Assembly: GCA_032718475.1 (NCBI GenBank)
Contig: JAUCBJ010002031.1
Span: forward strand, 1-46,201
Source of the DNA: Nemertoderma westbladi
Taxonomy: Eukaryota; Xenacoelomorpha; Nemertodermatida; Nemertodermatidae
Direction of reading: 5' to 3'
DNA length: 46,201 bases
A model generated the notes under the pieces. That model saw only the letters and a program-made list of their open reading frames with translations. It ran no database searches and was not told the origin of the DNA. This document shows, piece by piece, positions 1 to 10,323 of the stretch. Made by a program: the position numbers and the translations under genes. Position 1 is the first letter of the stretch. The number at the start of each line of letters is the position of its first letter.

Positions 1-2577
1 GTCAAGTTCAATGGAGATGAGATGAAATGGTTACCTTTTAATGAATATTACAAAGATAACATACAGAACTCTGTACTATCTAACGGAGAGAAACTTAGAT
101 TCCTCATCGAATGTTTGGAAGGACCTCCCAAGTCAATGGCGTTAAAATTTATTAGACATCCAGATGGATTAAGACAAGTTTGGGATACACTAAACATCAG
201 GTATGGTAATAGGACTAACATAGCTAGGTATTTATATGCGAAATTAATGGCGCCCCGAAAGTTTCTTAGCAGCGGGATTATAGAGTTTTCCGATGAGATT
301 CGGGAGATCTGTAGACAACTAGATTGGTTAGGTAAGTCTCATGAATACCATAATTCTATGGTTGTAGGAGCCTTAGCATCTACTTTGCCCAAGGGTGGAG
401 TAGGTACACGCTGGGATAAGAAGGTGTTATATATGATGGAACAACAACGACGAGACCCTACCATGACTGATCTCATGTCATTCTTAGATAGAGAAGTGAA
501 ATTACAGCTCCTAAGGCAGTCCAGAGAGAAGACATTGGAAAACAAGGTAAGTGAGAAACCCGTTTCTAGGAGAAGGGTAACACCAGTATGTTATACCGAC
601 GACGGTGAAAGCCAAACTTCTCAAGGAGAGGACAGCGGGAAAGACACTGACAGATCTTATTATGTCAATAAAATGCCTAAAGATCAGGTAAGTAAATCCG
701 AGTCTCGACCCAATGACAGAAGGGAACCGGTACAAAAAACCCTTCCTACGTCTCCTAAAAGAATTCAGGTGAGAAAGCCCGAGGAAAGAACAAGTGTGCA
801 CCACATAGCACAGGTTAAAGTAAGTAACATCAAGCCGAAATGTGTGCTGTGCGACGGGCCCCACCGTTTAAATGCGTGTGATAAATTCCTGAGGAAATCA
901 CTAAAGGATAGACGTGAAGTCATGTGGGATAAGCGGTTATGTTATAATTGCCTCAGACGAGGACACCAACGGCGAACCTGTTACTCCGACGCAAGGTGTG
1001 CAAAGTGCGGCGTAAAACATAATATCTTGTTACACACGGAATTCGAACGAAACAGCCCGAGTCAGGTAAGTGAGTCCGAACTACATGTCCAATTCAGTGA
1101 TGTGAACGACACTGATCAATCTGAGATGGAAGGATTCTATATGGACGAGTTCTCCGACGAAAACGAATCCTGTTACATGATAAATACCGCAGTGTATCGA
1201 GCACTCACTCATGAAAAAGATACAGACAGCGACCTTACCTTAACTACTTCCGATCAACAACCATCTTGGAAAGCGCCAACTTCCAATATAGGGATACGAG
1301 AATTTCCTGTAGTCCAGTTACGGGTCCACGGACCTCAGAAGAGCTATATAGTGAACGCCCTCCTGGACTCCGGCAGCACAGGAACATTCATCGATAAAGA
1401 ACTAGCCGAAGACATCTTTGCTGGACAACCCAAGTTCCGAACCAAGCTAAACATGTCAGGGATCATGCAGGTTTGGAATTCTACTGTAGCTGCCGACTAT
1501 TATATAGGTGAGTTGTCCACTCCACAGGATAAACTAGGAGAATACAGTATAAGGTCAGTAAAAATGGTGGCAATAAAGAACTTCGCTACCACCCAAGTGG
1601 AACCTTATAATTGGGACGAAGATGATCATGCCCAACAACTTAACATCCCTAGATTCGACACCGATTATCCTGGAGTACAAATATTAATCGGTCAAAACGC
1701 GCATGAGGCGCTGGAGACATTAGAGAAACGACCTACCCAACCGCAACCACTTCAGACCTATGCGGTAAGAACTAGAGTAGGTTGGTACCTTACTGGACCT
1801 TCCCGTAGAACGCTCAGGGAAAGACTGCTTCAAGATCGCGTCTGCCAGGTGAGTGAATGGGAAGATGATACTAGTGAGGGAGACGACCCAACTGAGGGAA
1901 CACCACACTCCTCAGATAATGACAATCTTAGCTCCAATGTAGATCAATGGAGATATTGCCCCAAGAAGTTTAATCCAACTGACATCGCTTCCAGAGGAAC
2001 AACTCCTCAAGAACTGACAGATACTACAGACCGGTTAGGTGAACCCGACTTCCTGAGTAAGGAGGATGAATGGCCTCCCCATCTTACTCCGACTGAGATT
2101 AGACCAGCCAAGGGAGCGGAGAAAGTTAAACCTAAAACCCGGACGGGTGGAGCGGAGTTATTTGAACCCGGGATAGATCTGTCGGTATTACATATTGCCA
2201 GGGACGACGCCGTGGATCTGGACCTCCCCACCGCGAGTGGATCCTTCATGAAGATCAGAGAGAGCGATTGGAGCTCTGGAACATCAGACGTCTCGCAGGG
2301 ACTCTCACCTCTCCTGCAGAGAGCGACGGACCACTATAGCTCCTGGAATCGGCTTTGTGATGCCGTCATATACTTTGAGCGATGTTTCTATCGTCACTAT
2401 TCCAGGACGAAGAGGAAACCTGGAATTGTATTCAGGATGCAGCGACTCAATCACCCAGTCGGTCGTTTGTGTTTACCGGAAGGGAATGGAGGACTCTCCG
2501 GAAACTGTGGAAGGCAAGATTCTCATCCCACGACCACCTCCCTAATCCTTCAAACATCTAGGGACTCCATAACGTAA
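1..2577 (+). CDS. BEL/Pao Gag-protease polyprotein lacking RT, 5' end outside window
   Basis: The frame is open from base 1, so the ATG at 22 is probably internal. Order seen: a DUF1759-like Gag domain (about residues 1-170 from ATG 22), a charged linker, zinc knuckles at nt 940-1035 (C-x2-C-x4-H-x4-C then a second Cys pair), and a DUF1758-like retropepsin with the active-site stretch LLDSGSTGTFID at nt 1360-1395. After an acidic linker (to about nt 1940) the protein jumps directly to WRYCPKKFNPTDIASRG, which in BEL/Pao polyproteins (and at nt 24556 here) lies just after RNase H. All of RT and nearly all of RNase H are missing without loss of frame, and no integrase follows. It looks like a non-autonomous Gag-Pro derivative needing enzymes in trans. 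The last 100 residues resemble the pre-integrase spacer of the element at 18.4-26.6 kb, with reading-frame drift near the end. Family assignment is firm; activity is unknown. Confidence 0.85.
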   Translation, partial: VKFNGDEMKWLPFNEYYKDNIQNSVLSNGEKLRFLIECLEGPPKSMALKFIRHPDGLRQVWDTLNIRYGNRTNIARYLYAKLMAPRKFLSSGIIEFSDEIREICRQLDWLGKSHEYHNSMVVGALASTLPKGGVGTRWDKKVLYMMEQQRRDPTMTDLMSFLDREVKLQLLRQSREKTLENKVSEKPVSRRRVTPVCYTDDGESQTSQGEDSGKDTDRSYYVNKMPKDQVSKSESRPNDRREPVQKTLPTSPKRIQVRKPEERTSVHHIAQVKVSNIKPKCVLCDGPHRLNACDKFLRKSLKDRREVMWDKRLCYNCLRRGHQRRTCYSDARCAKCGVKHNILLHTEFERNSPSQVSESELHVQFSDVNDTDQSEMEGFYMDEFSDENESCYMINTAVYRALTHEKDTDSDLTLTTSDQQPSWKAPTSNIGIREFPVVQLRVHGPQKSYIVNALLDSGSTGTFIDKELAEDIFAGQPKFRTKLNMSGIMQVWNSTVAADYYIGELSTPQDKLGEYSIRSVKMVAIKNFATTQVEPYNWDEDDHAQQLNIPRFDTDYPGVQILIGQNAHEALETLEKRPTQPQPLQTYAVRTRVGWYLTGPSRRTLRERLLQDRVCQVSEWEDDTSEGDDPTEGTPHSSDNDNLSSNVDQWRYCPKKFNPTDIASRGTTPQELTDTTDRLGEPDFLSKEDEWPPHLTPTEIRPAKGAEKVKPKTRTGGAELFEPGIDLSVLHIARDDAVDLDLPTASGSFMKIRESDWSSGTSDVSQGLSPLLQRATDHYSSWNRLCDAVIYFERCFYRHYSRTKRKPGIVFRMQRLNHPVGRLCLPEGNGGLSGNCGRQDSHPTTTSLILQTSRDSIT

Positions 2578-4229
2578 CAACATATGGAGTGGGCGTGTGA
2601 CTCTATTATTTTATATTATTTTATTATTTTTATATTTATGTATGTATTACTATGTAATTTTATTATAATCGTTTTATTTAATTTAGTAGAATATTATTTA
2701 GCGATTATTTTGTAGAATAGTGCAATATATTCGTGTTTATTACGTACGTAATTACTTATATTATATTTCGTGCAACGGCGAAGAAATAATTATTTTTCTC
2801 TTTCCTTACTGTCCGTATTATATTATAAATACGTAACTACAGTAAGATGAAATGTCCGTACTTATTAAAGTACAATAAAGCCACTACTATATTTAAGTAT
2901 TATTGGTAGGCAGAGTATTAGGAATGCAAAGTTCAGATCCTCGTGTCTCGGCTAAACCAAGCTCTGGGTAGACCTTGGAAACGACTTGCCTCTTCACACT
3001 GACATTGCTTCGTGCGATATTGCTCTCATACCGTATATTAAATAATACATATAGTAGCGTGATGTCCCTTTAACAGTAGCGTATAACGCAAAATAAATCT
3101 GTTAAACCCTTTGACCATCTGTAATTCTAGTCGATTAAGATATCGTGGCACCCACCGATATACTTGAAAGACAAATTATAGAATCAGTGGTTAACGTCCC
3201 CAGACAAGTTCTGGAATAAATCGGTGCCCATCTCAAATATTAATTAATTAATATTTGCAAAATCTAATAAATCAAAATCTGTAAAATTCAGATCCTGCAA
3301 TAATTCTAGTCAATTAAGATATCGTAGCATTTACCGATATTCTTAAAAAGACAATTGTCATAGAATTAAGGATCTTGTGTCCCTAGACATGTTCTAGAAT
3401 CAAAATATGTCCATTTAATTATCAAATAATAAAATTTCAGGGAATAAATTTAAATTCATGCCTTTAATGAATTTAATAAATTGCCATTTTTACGCAATTT
3501 ATAAAGTTCCCAAAATTCCATTAATTAATAGATCAAGGGAGCGGAGATTTATCTTATCATGCGTATGAGTGTGTGAAAGTCTCCCAAACATAGTCAATAG
3601 CCGATAAAATTCATAAAGTCATGTATAAAACAGAACATTGACTATTAAAGAATACTATTAAATAACATCCCAGATCTGTATGCATTGGAATTACCCTAAT
3701 TCTACCGCTAGCTTTGCATAATGTCACCATAGCAACAACCACGCTAGAATTAGAATTGAGTTAAAAGAACAATAGAAAGCTTGTCCCATTGAATAGCATA
3801 GGGAATAAATAGCGCACTACTAGTATCCAAGGATACATAATAATACAGTGACATTCTGGAAGGCATTGACTAACGGACAAATGGCCCGAATGTGTGTAAT
3901 TTGTGACAAGTTGTGTGTGTGGTATTTGTGAGTTTGTAGGTGAATGTTACTGCTAAGGTGTGTTTACAGTAGCTAGTCGCAATCGTAAAAGTAACCTAAC
4001 TCTCCAAGGAAAACCTGAAGTACATCTAAGTCTTTGGGACGGACAGTCGAGTGACTTGTGTCGGTTGTCGTTGTCGTTGTGCGGCTACGTCGTTGGCGAA
4101 AGTACAGCGGCGACGACACATCGGCGCTGAGGATCTCGTACTGTCCGGGGGTTGATTGGGGTAGGCAGCGACGCCCGCTCGCCTAAATATAAACTCATTA
4201 TAATATGGATAAACTCATATATAGCAGAT
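2578..4229. other. AT-rich spacer downstream of the Gag-Pro ORF
   Basis: No convincing coding sequence. It is probably internal or LTR sequence of the BEL/Pao derivative, but I could not define an LTR because the 5' copy lies outside the window. It holds a diverged duplication at about 3121-3240 and 3300-3420. Confidence 0.4.
3121..3420. repeat. Diverged tandem duplication, about 180-bp period
   Basis: Two copies begin TAATTCTAGTC[G/A]ATTAAGATATCG, run through ACCGATAT, AAAGACAA and CC[C/T]AGACA[A/T]GTTCT, and are separated by an AT-rich stretch. Differences are scattered, so the duplication is old. No function is evident. Confidence 0.6.
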
Positions 4230-4535
4230 ATGACGGAGTTGATAGAAGATGGTCTTGGTATCGGGGAGCGATATACTCTACTTTTGCAAGCGTTTGTTGA
4301 TAGCTTAATACGCGGCGACGTTAGTCCAACTGCTGCAGAGGACGATGGTCGTTATATCGAACCGCCAATGTCCCAAGAGCAGCTCGCGCGCGAGTTGGAC
4401 TATAGAAAATTCGCTGCTCGATATACGCAGCGTAATGGTACGTATATGGTCTTCTTAACTACTGGTCATCCTATCGATTTACACAATACGGACTATGTCG
4501 ACTATATATCCTGCCCAGCGGAGTCGGAACCATAA
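4230..4535 (+). CDS. Hypothetical 101-aa protein, unrecognised
   Basis: The ATG at 4230 opens a 101-codon frame; the same frame is open upstream to 4152 without an ATG. The protein is acidic to neutral with no membrane segment or motif I recognise. It contains an acidic stretch around AEDDGRYIEPP and a tyrosine-rich C-terminus. It lies 1.7 kb beyond the Gag-Pro stop on the same strand, so it may be an accessory ORF of that element, comparable in position to the ORFs at 27.7-28.4 kb in the other BEL element. I see no clear similarity between them. It could also be chance. Confidence 0.35.
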   Translation: MTELIEDGLGIGERYTLLLQAFVDSLIRGDVSPTAAEDDGRYIEPPMSQEQLARELDYRKFAARYTQRNGTYMVFLTTGHPIDLHNTDYVDYISCPAESEP

Positions 4536-5353
4536 ACTGAAATTCGAATGCGAAAATTCTATTCGAAATCGACTCGAAAGAAAAGACACTAAAGAAACAA
4601 ATAAACGCGGTAACTCCAACGTATATTTGGAATTCTTGATAGAAGCATTGTAACAACAAATAAATATCACCCGCGTTTCCCCTACCAGACGTGCGTCTTT
4701 GGTATTATTACGGTAAATGCCCTAGACCCAGCCAATAAACGGAAAGACATAAACATCCACGGAAACGTTGTGTTAAACACAGTTGTGTTCGTTATATTTA
4801 CTGGAGTTTCGAGCGAAACTTGTTTGACGTATCACCTATGCTCACTCGGCTCTAACGATCCTAGAGTAAACCTACGATCAGAGTCCCGGAATACTCGGTC
4901 AAACCTCCTCATTCCTTAGTTGGACCTCAGACCTGCGATCCTGGTGGTGTCGCGGATCCTCGCGGACGGTATTCACTGTTCAAGATCTAGTGCTACCCTA
5001 ACAATTAATCGGTAACACTCCGACAGTGATTTCTAGCTAGCCGCCCATCTTACCTAGCTGGATTATGACGCAGACACCTAATATCACTATCCAACCGTAT
5101 GGTCGTCCCGTTTAACGCGATACAACCCTTCATCAAGGTGAAGGAGAGCGTTGTACGAAACGAGTTAAACGCTATTCTATAAAGATCAAAAAAGAAACCT
5201 GCGTTTGTTCAGATAAACGTAAGTTATAACAGTAAGTCCAATCGATAAACGAATTGGCCTTATCTCAGTTCGATTGGGAAACCTCGAATCTCAAAGAAGA
5301 TATCAAGCTTAGAAAACCCTATTCTCTGCGAGAGTTTTGGACGAACGTATCCC
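4536..5353. other. Spacer without identifiable gene; contains a hairpin
   Basis: No supported coding region. A complex inverted repeat lies at 5110-5170. The composition is less AT-rich than the 2.6-3.9 kb spacer. Confidence 0.4.
5110..5170. other. Interrupted stem-loop
   Basis: Three nested complementary blocks occur in order: GTTTAAC...GTTAAAC, ACAAC...GTTGT and CCTTC...GAAGG around an 8-nt loop, with asymmetric internal loops between them. If transcribed it could fold as a roughly 60-nt hairpin. The role is unknown. Confidence 0.4.
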
Positions 5354-5560
5354 ATGACAAGCGGAGGAAAATCAGCTCGAGGAGAAGCATATCGAAATGG
5401 ACGAGACACCGACCGTAAACCCAAACCTTTTAATGCAATCATATTGCACCCTTCACCCAGGAGTTATGGCCCTCCTAGTAAAGTGGCTCCCCCCAAAGAG
5501 AAAAGGACTCTTGCTAGCCTCAAAAAACTGCGTAAACGCCGTCTGCGTAAGAAAGGCTAA
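5354..5560 (+). CDS. Hypothetical small basic protein (68 aa)
   Basis: ATG at 5354. The sequence is highly basic and proline-rich and ends in a lysine/arginine cluster (KKLRKRRLRKKG), the type of tail seen in nuclear or RNA-binding proteins. No domain is recognised. It lies on the same strand as the Gag-Pro derivative, possibly as a terminal accessory ORF. The charge bias argues weakly against a random frame, but coding status is unproven. Confidence 0.35.
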   Translation: MTSGGKSARGEAYRNGRDTDRKPKPFNAIILHPSPRSYGPPSKVAPPKEKRTLASLKKLRKRRLRKKG

Positions 5561-5924
5561 CTGTTTAGAGTATCTTTATATTTTAGAAACTGTGATTTGT
5601 TATATTTTATAGACTTAAATCCCATTTTCTGGGAGCGGTGTAAAAGCTTTTGCGTAATTAGCCGGTTATTTTCCCTTAAAGTACTCTGTAGTTGGTTTGC
5701 CAGGCATAAAAAGGCCGTGTCCTTGCTGTACTGGTGTTTTAGAGGACATAAAAGTCATTTCTTATGTATTTGTACTGTATTTGTACTTTAGAGGACATAA
5801 TCCACAATCTCGTGACGCAATAGCTGGATACTTTGAAAACAGTGTCGCTACCATGACGACGGCTAGCAGCTGATATTGCCACGTCGACGTTTCTTTGTTT
5901 CTTTGTTCTCTCGTTGTTCAGGTT

Positions 5925-5990
5925 GACCAATCAGAGCGTTTGTTGTCTCTGTGTTGGAGGTATATACAGAAACTCAGTAGTTCAGTGTTA
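5925..5990 (+). promoter_or_regulatory. Candidate Pol II promoter (CCAAT + TATA)
   Basis: GACCAATCAG at 5925-5934 is followed 27 bp later by TATATA at 5961-5966, with a TTCAGT initiator-like sequence about 25-30 bp downstream of that. The spacing suits a core promoter and is typical of LTR U3/R boundaries, so this may be part of an LTR (perhaps the 3' LTR of the upstream element). No matching second LTR is in the window, and no clear gene follows within 4 kb. Confidence 0.4.
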
Positions 5991-6688
5991 TGTTTTTGCC
6001 CAGAGCCTAAGAACCGGCTTTTGGCACCTCCGTGTTTTCAGTTTTTAGTCTTACACTAGTAGGTTTAATTATAAGGGCATATATCCTTTAACTCATGGAA
6101 TCACTGATCTGGGAATACACTGACTGCTGACACACGGCTTTTAATAACTGCTGAAACTGCTAAAATTACCTGCTCAATCGATACTGTATACTGCTATTTG
6201 TTGTCGGTTATTCATTATATTGGTTGATGAATTATTATATTGGAATAACGAGAAATAACCCCGAAAACCCAATATTCTTGATGTACCGAAGGTAAGAGAG
6301 AAAGGTTACCAATAACGATTGTGACTTATGTTAAAGTGGTTTGAAGTGAATCTAATGTTATTTGATAGACCCTACATGAGTCAGTCTGTGTTCCTTTTAT
6401 ATGTGACTAAAATCAGTGAAGATTGGCAGATTAGTGTGCAGTATTGTGCAGCATTGTGTATGAGTGAGTCTGTTAAAGAAGCAATTCCTAAAGAATGCGC
6501 CATATATGTGAATTATAATTAAGCCATATCGTTGTGAGTAGTTTAAGTCATAACTCTGTTTATATAGATAAAGCGCCACGTCCTAAAGGAACTGTTAATA
6601 TTCCCCGAAGGTGAATAATATTGTCAGAGATTATATAATACTGTCAGTCGAATAATACATTAGGCTTACATAGCAATAAAATTAAACC

Positions 6689-6750
6689 GTCGAACCCAAT
6701 CTCCCGGGAATATCCAGCGGGTGAATGATCGCGCACAGATTGGTTTCGAC
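6689..6750. repeat. Inverted repeat, 14-bp arms
   Basis: Arms GTCGAACCCAATCT (6689-6702) and AGATTGGTTTCGAC (6737-6750) are complementary with one mismatch around a 34-bp loop. Either a hairpin or a small palindromic site. Confidence 0.55.
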
Positions 6751-6924
6751 TAGTGTAGTGAATCAAATATTTGTCATAGGCTAAAAAGCGATTTAATATC
6801 TAGAAGACATCCTAATTTGGCGGGTTAAACTGCCAAAGGTCTGAAAGCGCGAACAGAAACATTCAAAATTATATAAAAATTTCCACATAATTTTATAATA
6901 AGCCTTTACAGAGAACATTAAACT

Positions 6925-7110
6925 TTGCGCAGCACGTGAAACCTTCGCACAGCACGTTGAGGTGAAGGTTTCACGTAGCACTTAAATACTTTATAAAGCA
7001 CGTTAATTAATCGAGCACCTCGGAAAGCTTCTTATTTTAATCAGAATGAGAAGCCTTCACGCGGCACATGAAAAGTTCATGCTGCACATGAAGACTTCGC
7101 GCAGCACGTG
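6925..7110. repeat. Degenerate repeats of a GCAGCACGTGAA motif
   Basis: About five or six variants of TTCGCGCAGCACGTGAA occur, some as inverted pairs (CGTGAAACCTTC against GAAGGTTTCACG). Two copies keep an exact CACGTG E-box. This looks like a decayed minisatellite. Confidence 0.55.
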
Positions 7111-7638
7111 AATTATTCTCAGAGCCTGCGGAATTAAAAAAAATTAGTTTATGGTTGTTTCCCAGAATAATTATTACTAGCTATTGTTATATGATGGTTC
7201 ACATTTGTTATTACTAGTAGACAACTAGTCTATTATACAACTGTCCAATATGTAATACAAAACTCACAAATATCTATTAAATATATATTAATTAAAATTT
7301 GACGGACATGTTGACAGACAGACAGACATACAAACAGATAGACAAACTGAGAGACAGACTGAGATACAGACATAGTGATTAGATAATTCCAAATATTAAA
7401 ACAGACATCGACATTAAGAAAAATCCTAACAGTAAACATTTCAGATTGCTTATTTTATGCCCTTTTTAATATTTCGATGGACAGACAGACAGACAGACAT
7501 ACAGACGGAAAACCAGCCATTACTCGAGAAGTAAAAGAGATCTCGCTAAGCCGTTTCCAGATTTGAAATCCGCATTAAATTCCAATCTAGATGAAATAAA
7601 AAAACAAAAAATTAAAATTTTGACCTGAGGGGGTGTGT

Positions 7639-7639
<1 letters not shown>

Positions 7640-7681
<42 letters not shown>
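7640..7681. repeat. Poly-C tract, 42 bp
   Basis: An uninterrupted run of cytosines. Length in an assembly is unreliable for such tracts. Confidence 0.9.
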
Positions 7682-8240
7682 TTAAAGAGAGCCTTGGCTA
7701 ACAAGGAAAATTAACTCAATTGAATTGCTTTTTCAATTCAAATGCGGATGGGGATCCTGCTTTCCTATTTACTATTATGATCCTCTATTGCATACAATGA
7801 ATTGCCTTTACGTTGCATGCTTTACCGTGAAATTTATTATAATTATTATTTTATATTGTTTCGCTGTTGGAAGAATTAATTGTTAATTTGGGTGGCGTTT
7901 CCATTGCATAGAAGCCACGTTATACAGTAGTTACCATACCATATGTATTTCCTGCATTTTTCTATCTGGTGTATTTTTCCAAGAAGTTTAATATTACAGT
8001 AATTGTTTCGTATTGTTATTATTATATTAATTTTAGGAGCAGCAATTAATAGAATCCCACGATATTTATTATTATTAGTTAATTCAATAAAATACCTATC
8101 CGTATAAACTACCTACCCTACGTTTCTTTATAATATTTGTGTTCTACTTACTGGTTTATCTTAAGTGTATTTATTTTACTTTATTATATTTGGTCCGACG
8201 TCAAGCCTTCTTCAGTTGTTGTGATATTGTTTCACATAAT

Positions 8241-8263
8241 GGGGGGGGGGGGGGGGGGGGGGG
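8241..8263. repeat. Poly-G tract, 23 bp
   Basis: Uninterrupted guanines. A second tract of 19 G lies at 8357-8375 and one of 13 G at 8877-8889. All are on the same strand and could form G-quadruplexes. Confidence 0.9.
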
Positions 8264-8906
8264 TCTTCGGAATCCGGGGGGTGGGTTGGCTAAATTCGGA
8301 CAATTATAGTATCAGTCAGTTACCTTTTTTGTCCTGTAAATTCGGACGTCCGAAGTGGGGGGGGGGGGGGGGGGGTGTTGGCCTAAACCGGTCAAGCTTG
8401 GACAGGGGGAGGGGGGTGGTCTGAAATTGGAATTTGGTGGAAATTGGAACTTGGTGGAATTTACTCGGACGCCCTTTACGGATGCCCCCTATGTATAAAT
8501 ATAACATTGCCGCTCTTTCTGTCATCTGAAACACATAATTACGATAATATAATTATGTCTGCTTACAAAAGCGATATCATGTTTCTTTTCATAATTTAAT
8601 GATTCATTTCACGATTTGTATGATGATTCATAAATACTTCCCCTCACTAGAGAAATACTTTCCCTCACAAGAAATATATATATTTATGTTATATTATTAC
8701 GTTATATATTTACATTATTTATATTTAAGTTTATGCATATATTACAATTAGATATAAAGTTGCACAAAACCCGTTTCGTACATATACCGCAACATGTACT
8801 GAAAACGTGTAATTAATAATGTACCATATAAGTATTTCAATTACAAAATGTGCCGGTTTAATAAAATAAGGTACCAGGGGGGGGGGGGGTGCTTACACGG
8901 TATACA

Positions 8907-8993
8907 GACGTTTCGGCCTAGGACGTTTCGGTCCAGGACGTTTCGGCCCGGACATTTCGGCCCGGACGATTCGGCCCGGACGTTTCGGCCCAT
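8907..8993. repeat. Left subterminal array of GACGTTTCGGCC units
   Basis: About six imperfect 14-15-bp units resembling GGACGTTTCGGCCC in direct orientation. Inverted counterparts lie near 10092-10178. This arrangement is typical of multiple transposase-binding sites. Confidence 0.7.
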
Positions 8994-9169
8994 GACTGTA
9001 ACCGAATGAAAAGGCCAACTTGTTTGATATGATAATAATTATTCATTAAAATTATAATTATTTCACAATAACATACAAACACTTAATGAAATATCTTTCA
9101 TGAAATGGCTATTTAATTTATTTAATCAAAATAAAATAAACATTATGCATGTGGTGCTCTGCCCCATTA

Positions 9170-9915
9170 TGTTTTGCGGCCGAAAAAATGCAAGTCAGAA
9201 CAAAACGTTTGGTACCGAGTACCACATTGCTAATAAACTACTAAAGCGAATCAATTTCACGAACCATTTAGGGCTTAAATCTCGTCTGATCGATATATTT
9301 TGGAGATACTTCATTAATTTTAAACATTACTCAATTGATAATTCTTGTAGCTGGACAGTGTATTGCAGCTATGTCTTAATGATCTGTTGAAACAATAACT
9401 CTCATCTCGATGATAGATGATTTATACCCATAGATAACGACGTATAATGCTTTTATTAATACATATTTTATTTCACTTCACATCCACTCTGGTCCTTTTA
9501 ATACGCATATATTTCCTCTAAATTTAAATTTAATACCCATATATTTCATCTAAATTTAAATTTAATACGCATATATTTTATCTCATTCCATATGACATCC
9601 AGTCTGTCTCATAATTATTAGCAATGCCCCTTTAATGGAATATTTCTTATCTATTATATTTTTAAGTCTAACATTAAAATACAGTAATAATTTTAATTCG
9701 GTGTATTTTAATGTACTTTATTTATTGACTCACATTTTAAAAGTACGTATGTTTTTAACTATTACTTTACCTTTATTACTTTACCTATTACCTTTACTAT
9801 TACTTACTTTTAACTATCTAACTGTATTAACTAAAGTTAATTTGTCAGCATATGTTATCTTTGTTCTAAGTTACAGTATGGTGTAAATTTATATTAATAA
9901 ATAATAATAATAATA
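9170..9915 (+). pseudogene. 5'-truncated LINE copy (3' end only)
   Basis: The open frame from about 9181 to 9390 matches the C-terminus of the full LINE ORF2 at 36950-37140. Shared features are Asn-His-x-Gly-Leu-Lys-x-Arg-Leu-x-Asp, a Phe-Trp-Arg block and a Cys-rich tail. It is followed by an AT-rich 3' UTR (with two to three copies of a 32-bp repeat at about 9503-9585) and a (TAA)n-type tail near 9889-9915, the same tail type as the full copy. It is a dead-on-arrival copy from a related but divergent family, inserted into the 8899-10184 transposon. Confidence 0.75.
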
Positions 9916-10323
9916 TTACATTAGTTATTATTTATAAATATAATGTAGAACTTCGATCTTGACGACTTTCAAACAGGTGTCGGAGCAGTTCCTACTGACA
10001 ACTCCTCTTGTAACGAACGTAACAACTACAAAACAAATATATTGAATAACTTATTATTAATAGCTTATTTAAGGGAGTAAAGTGAATCTTTGGGCCAAAA
10101 CGTCCGACAAGCAAATCTTGTATTTCATTTATTGGGCCGAAACGTCCTAGGCCAAAACGTCTTAGACCGAAACGTCTGTTACCCGCTTACACACTCATAA
10201 AAAATAATGTAATAGATAAGGAATATAGAATATAAAATAAGTGTGATACATTTTTTAAAAACAATAACAAATACACCAAACAATTTAATGTAAGACAATT
10301 TATTGCAAAACGTAATTACACTA

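Larger units (their letters stand above)
5561..8898. other. AT-rich intergenic region with simple repeats and homopolymers
   Basis: No supported gene. It holds a promoter-like cluster (5925-5990), an imperfect palindrome (6689-6750), degenerate CACGTG repeats (6925-7110), GACA microsatellites (about 7314-7380 and 7478-7503), poly-C (7640-7681) and poly-G (8241-8263, 8357-8375, 8877-8889). Short open frames here are interrupted and low in complexity. Confidence 0.5.
8899..10184. mobile_element. Non-autonomous DNA transposon with repeat-built TIRs, 8-bp TSD
   Basis: The ends are GGTATACAGACGTTTCGGCC and, inverted, GGGTAACAGACGTTTCGGTC. Both ends continue as several tandem copies of a roughly 14-bp unit resembling GGACGTTTCGGCCC (8907-8993 on the left; inverted at about 10092-10178). 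The 8-mer GCTTACAC flanks both sides (8891-8898 and 10185-10192), read as a target duplication. An 8-bp TSD suits hAT, P or Merlin-type elements; the superfamily is unassigned. No transposase was found inside. A truncated LINE copy occupies the centre. Confidence 0.75.

Noticed and set aside
1840-1950. RT loss in the first BEL element by splicing and retroposition
   Set aside because: The donor at 1848 is still present and lies before the junction, so a spliced-RNA copy would have removed it. Simple deletion is more likely, though a different cryptic intron is not excluded.
2900-3000. tRNA-like sequence (SINE head)
   Set aside because: The GGTTCGA-like words do not fit A and B box spacing, and no cloverleaf could be drawn.
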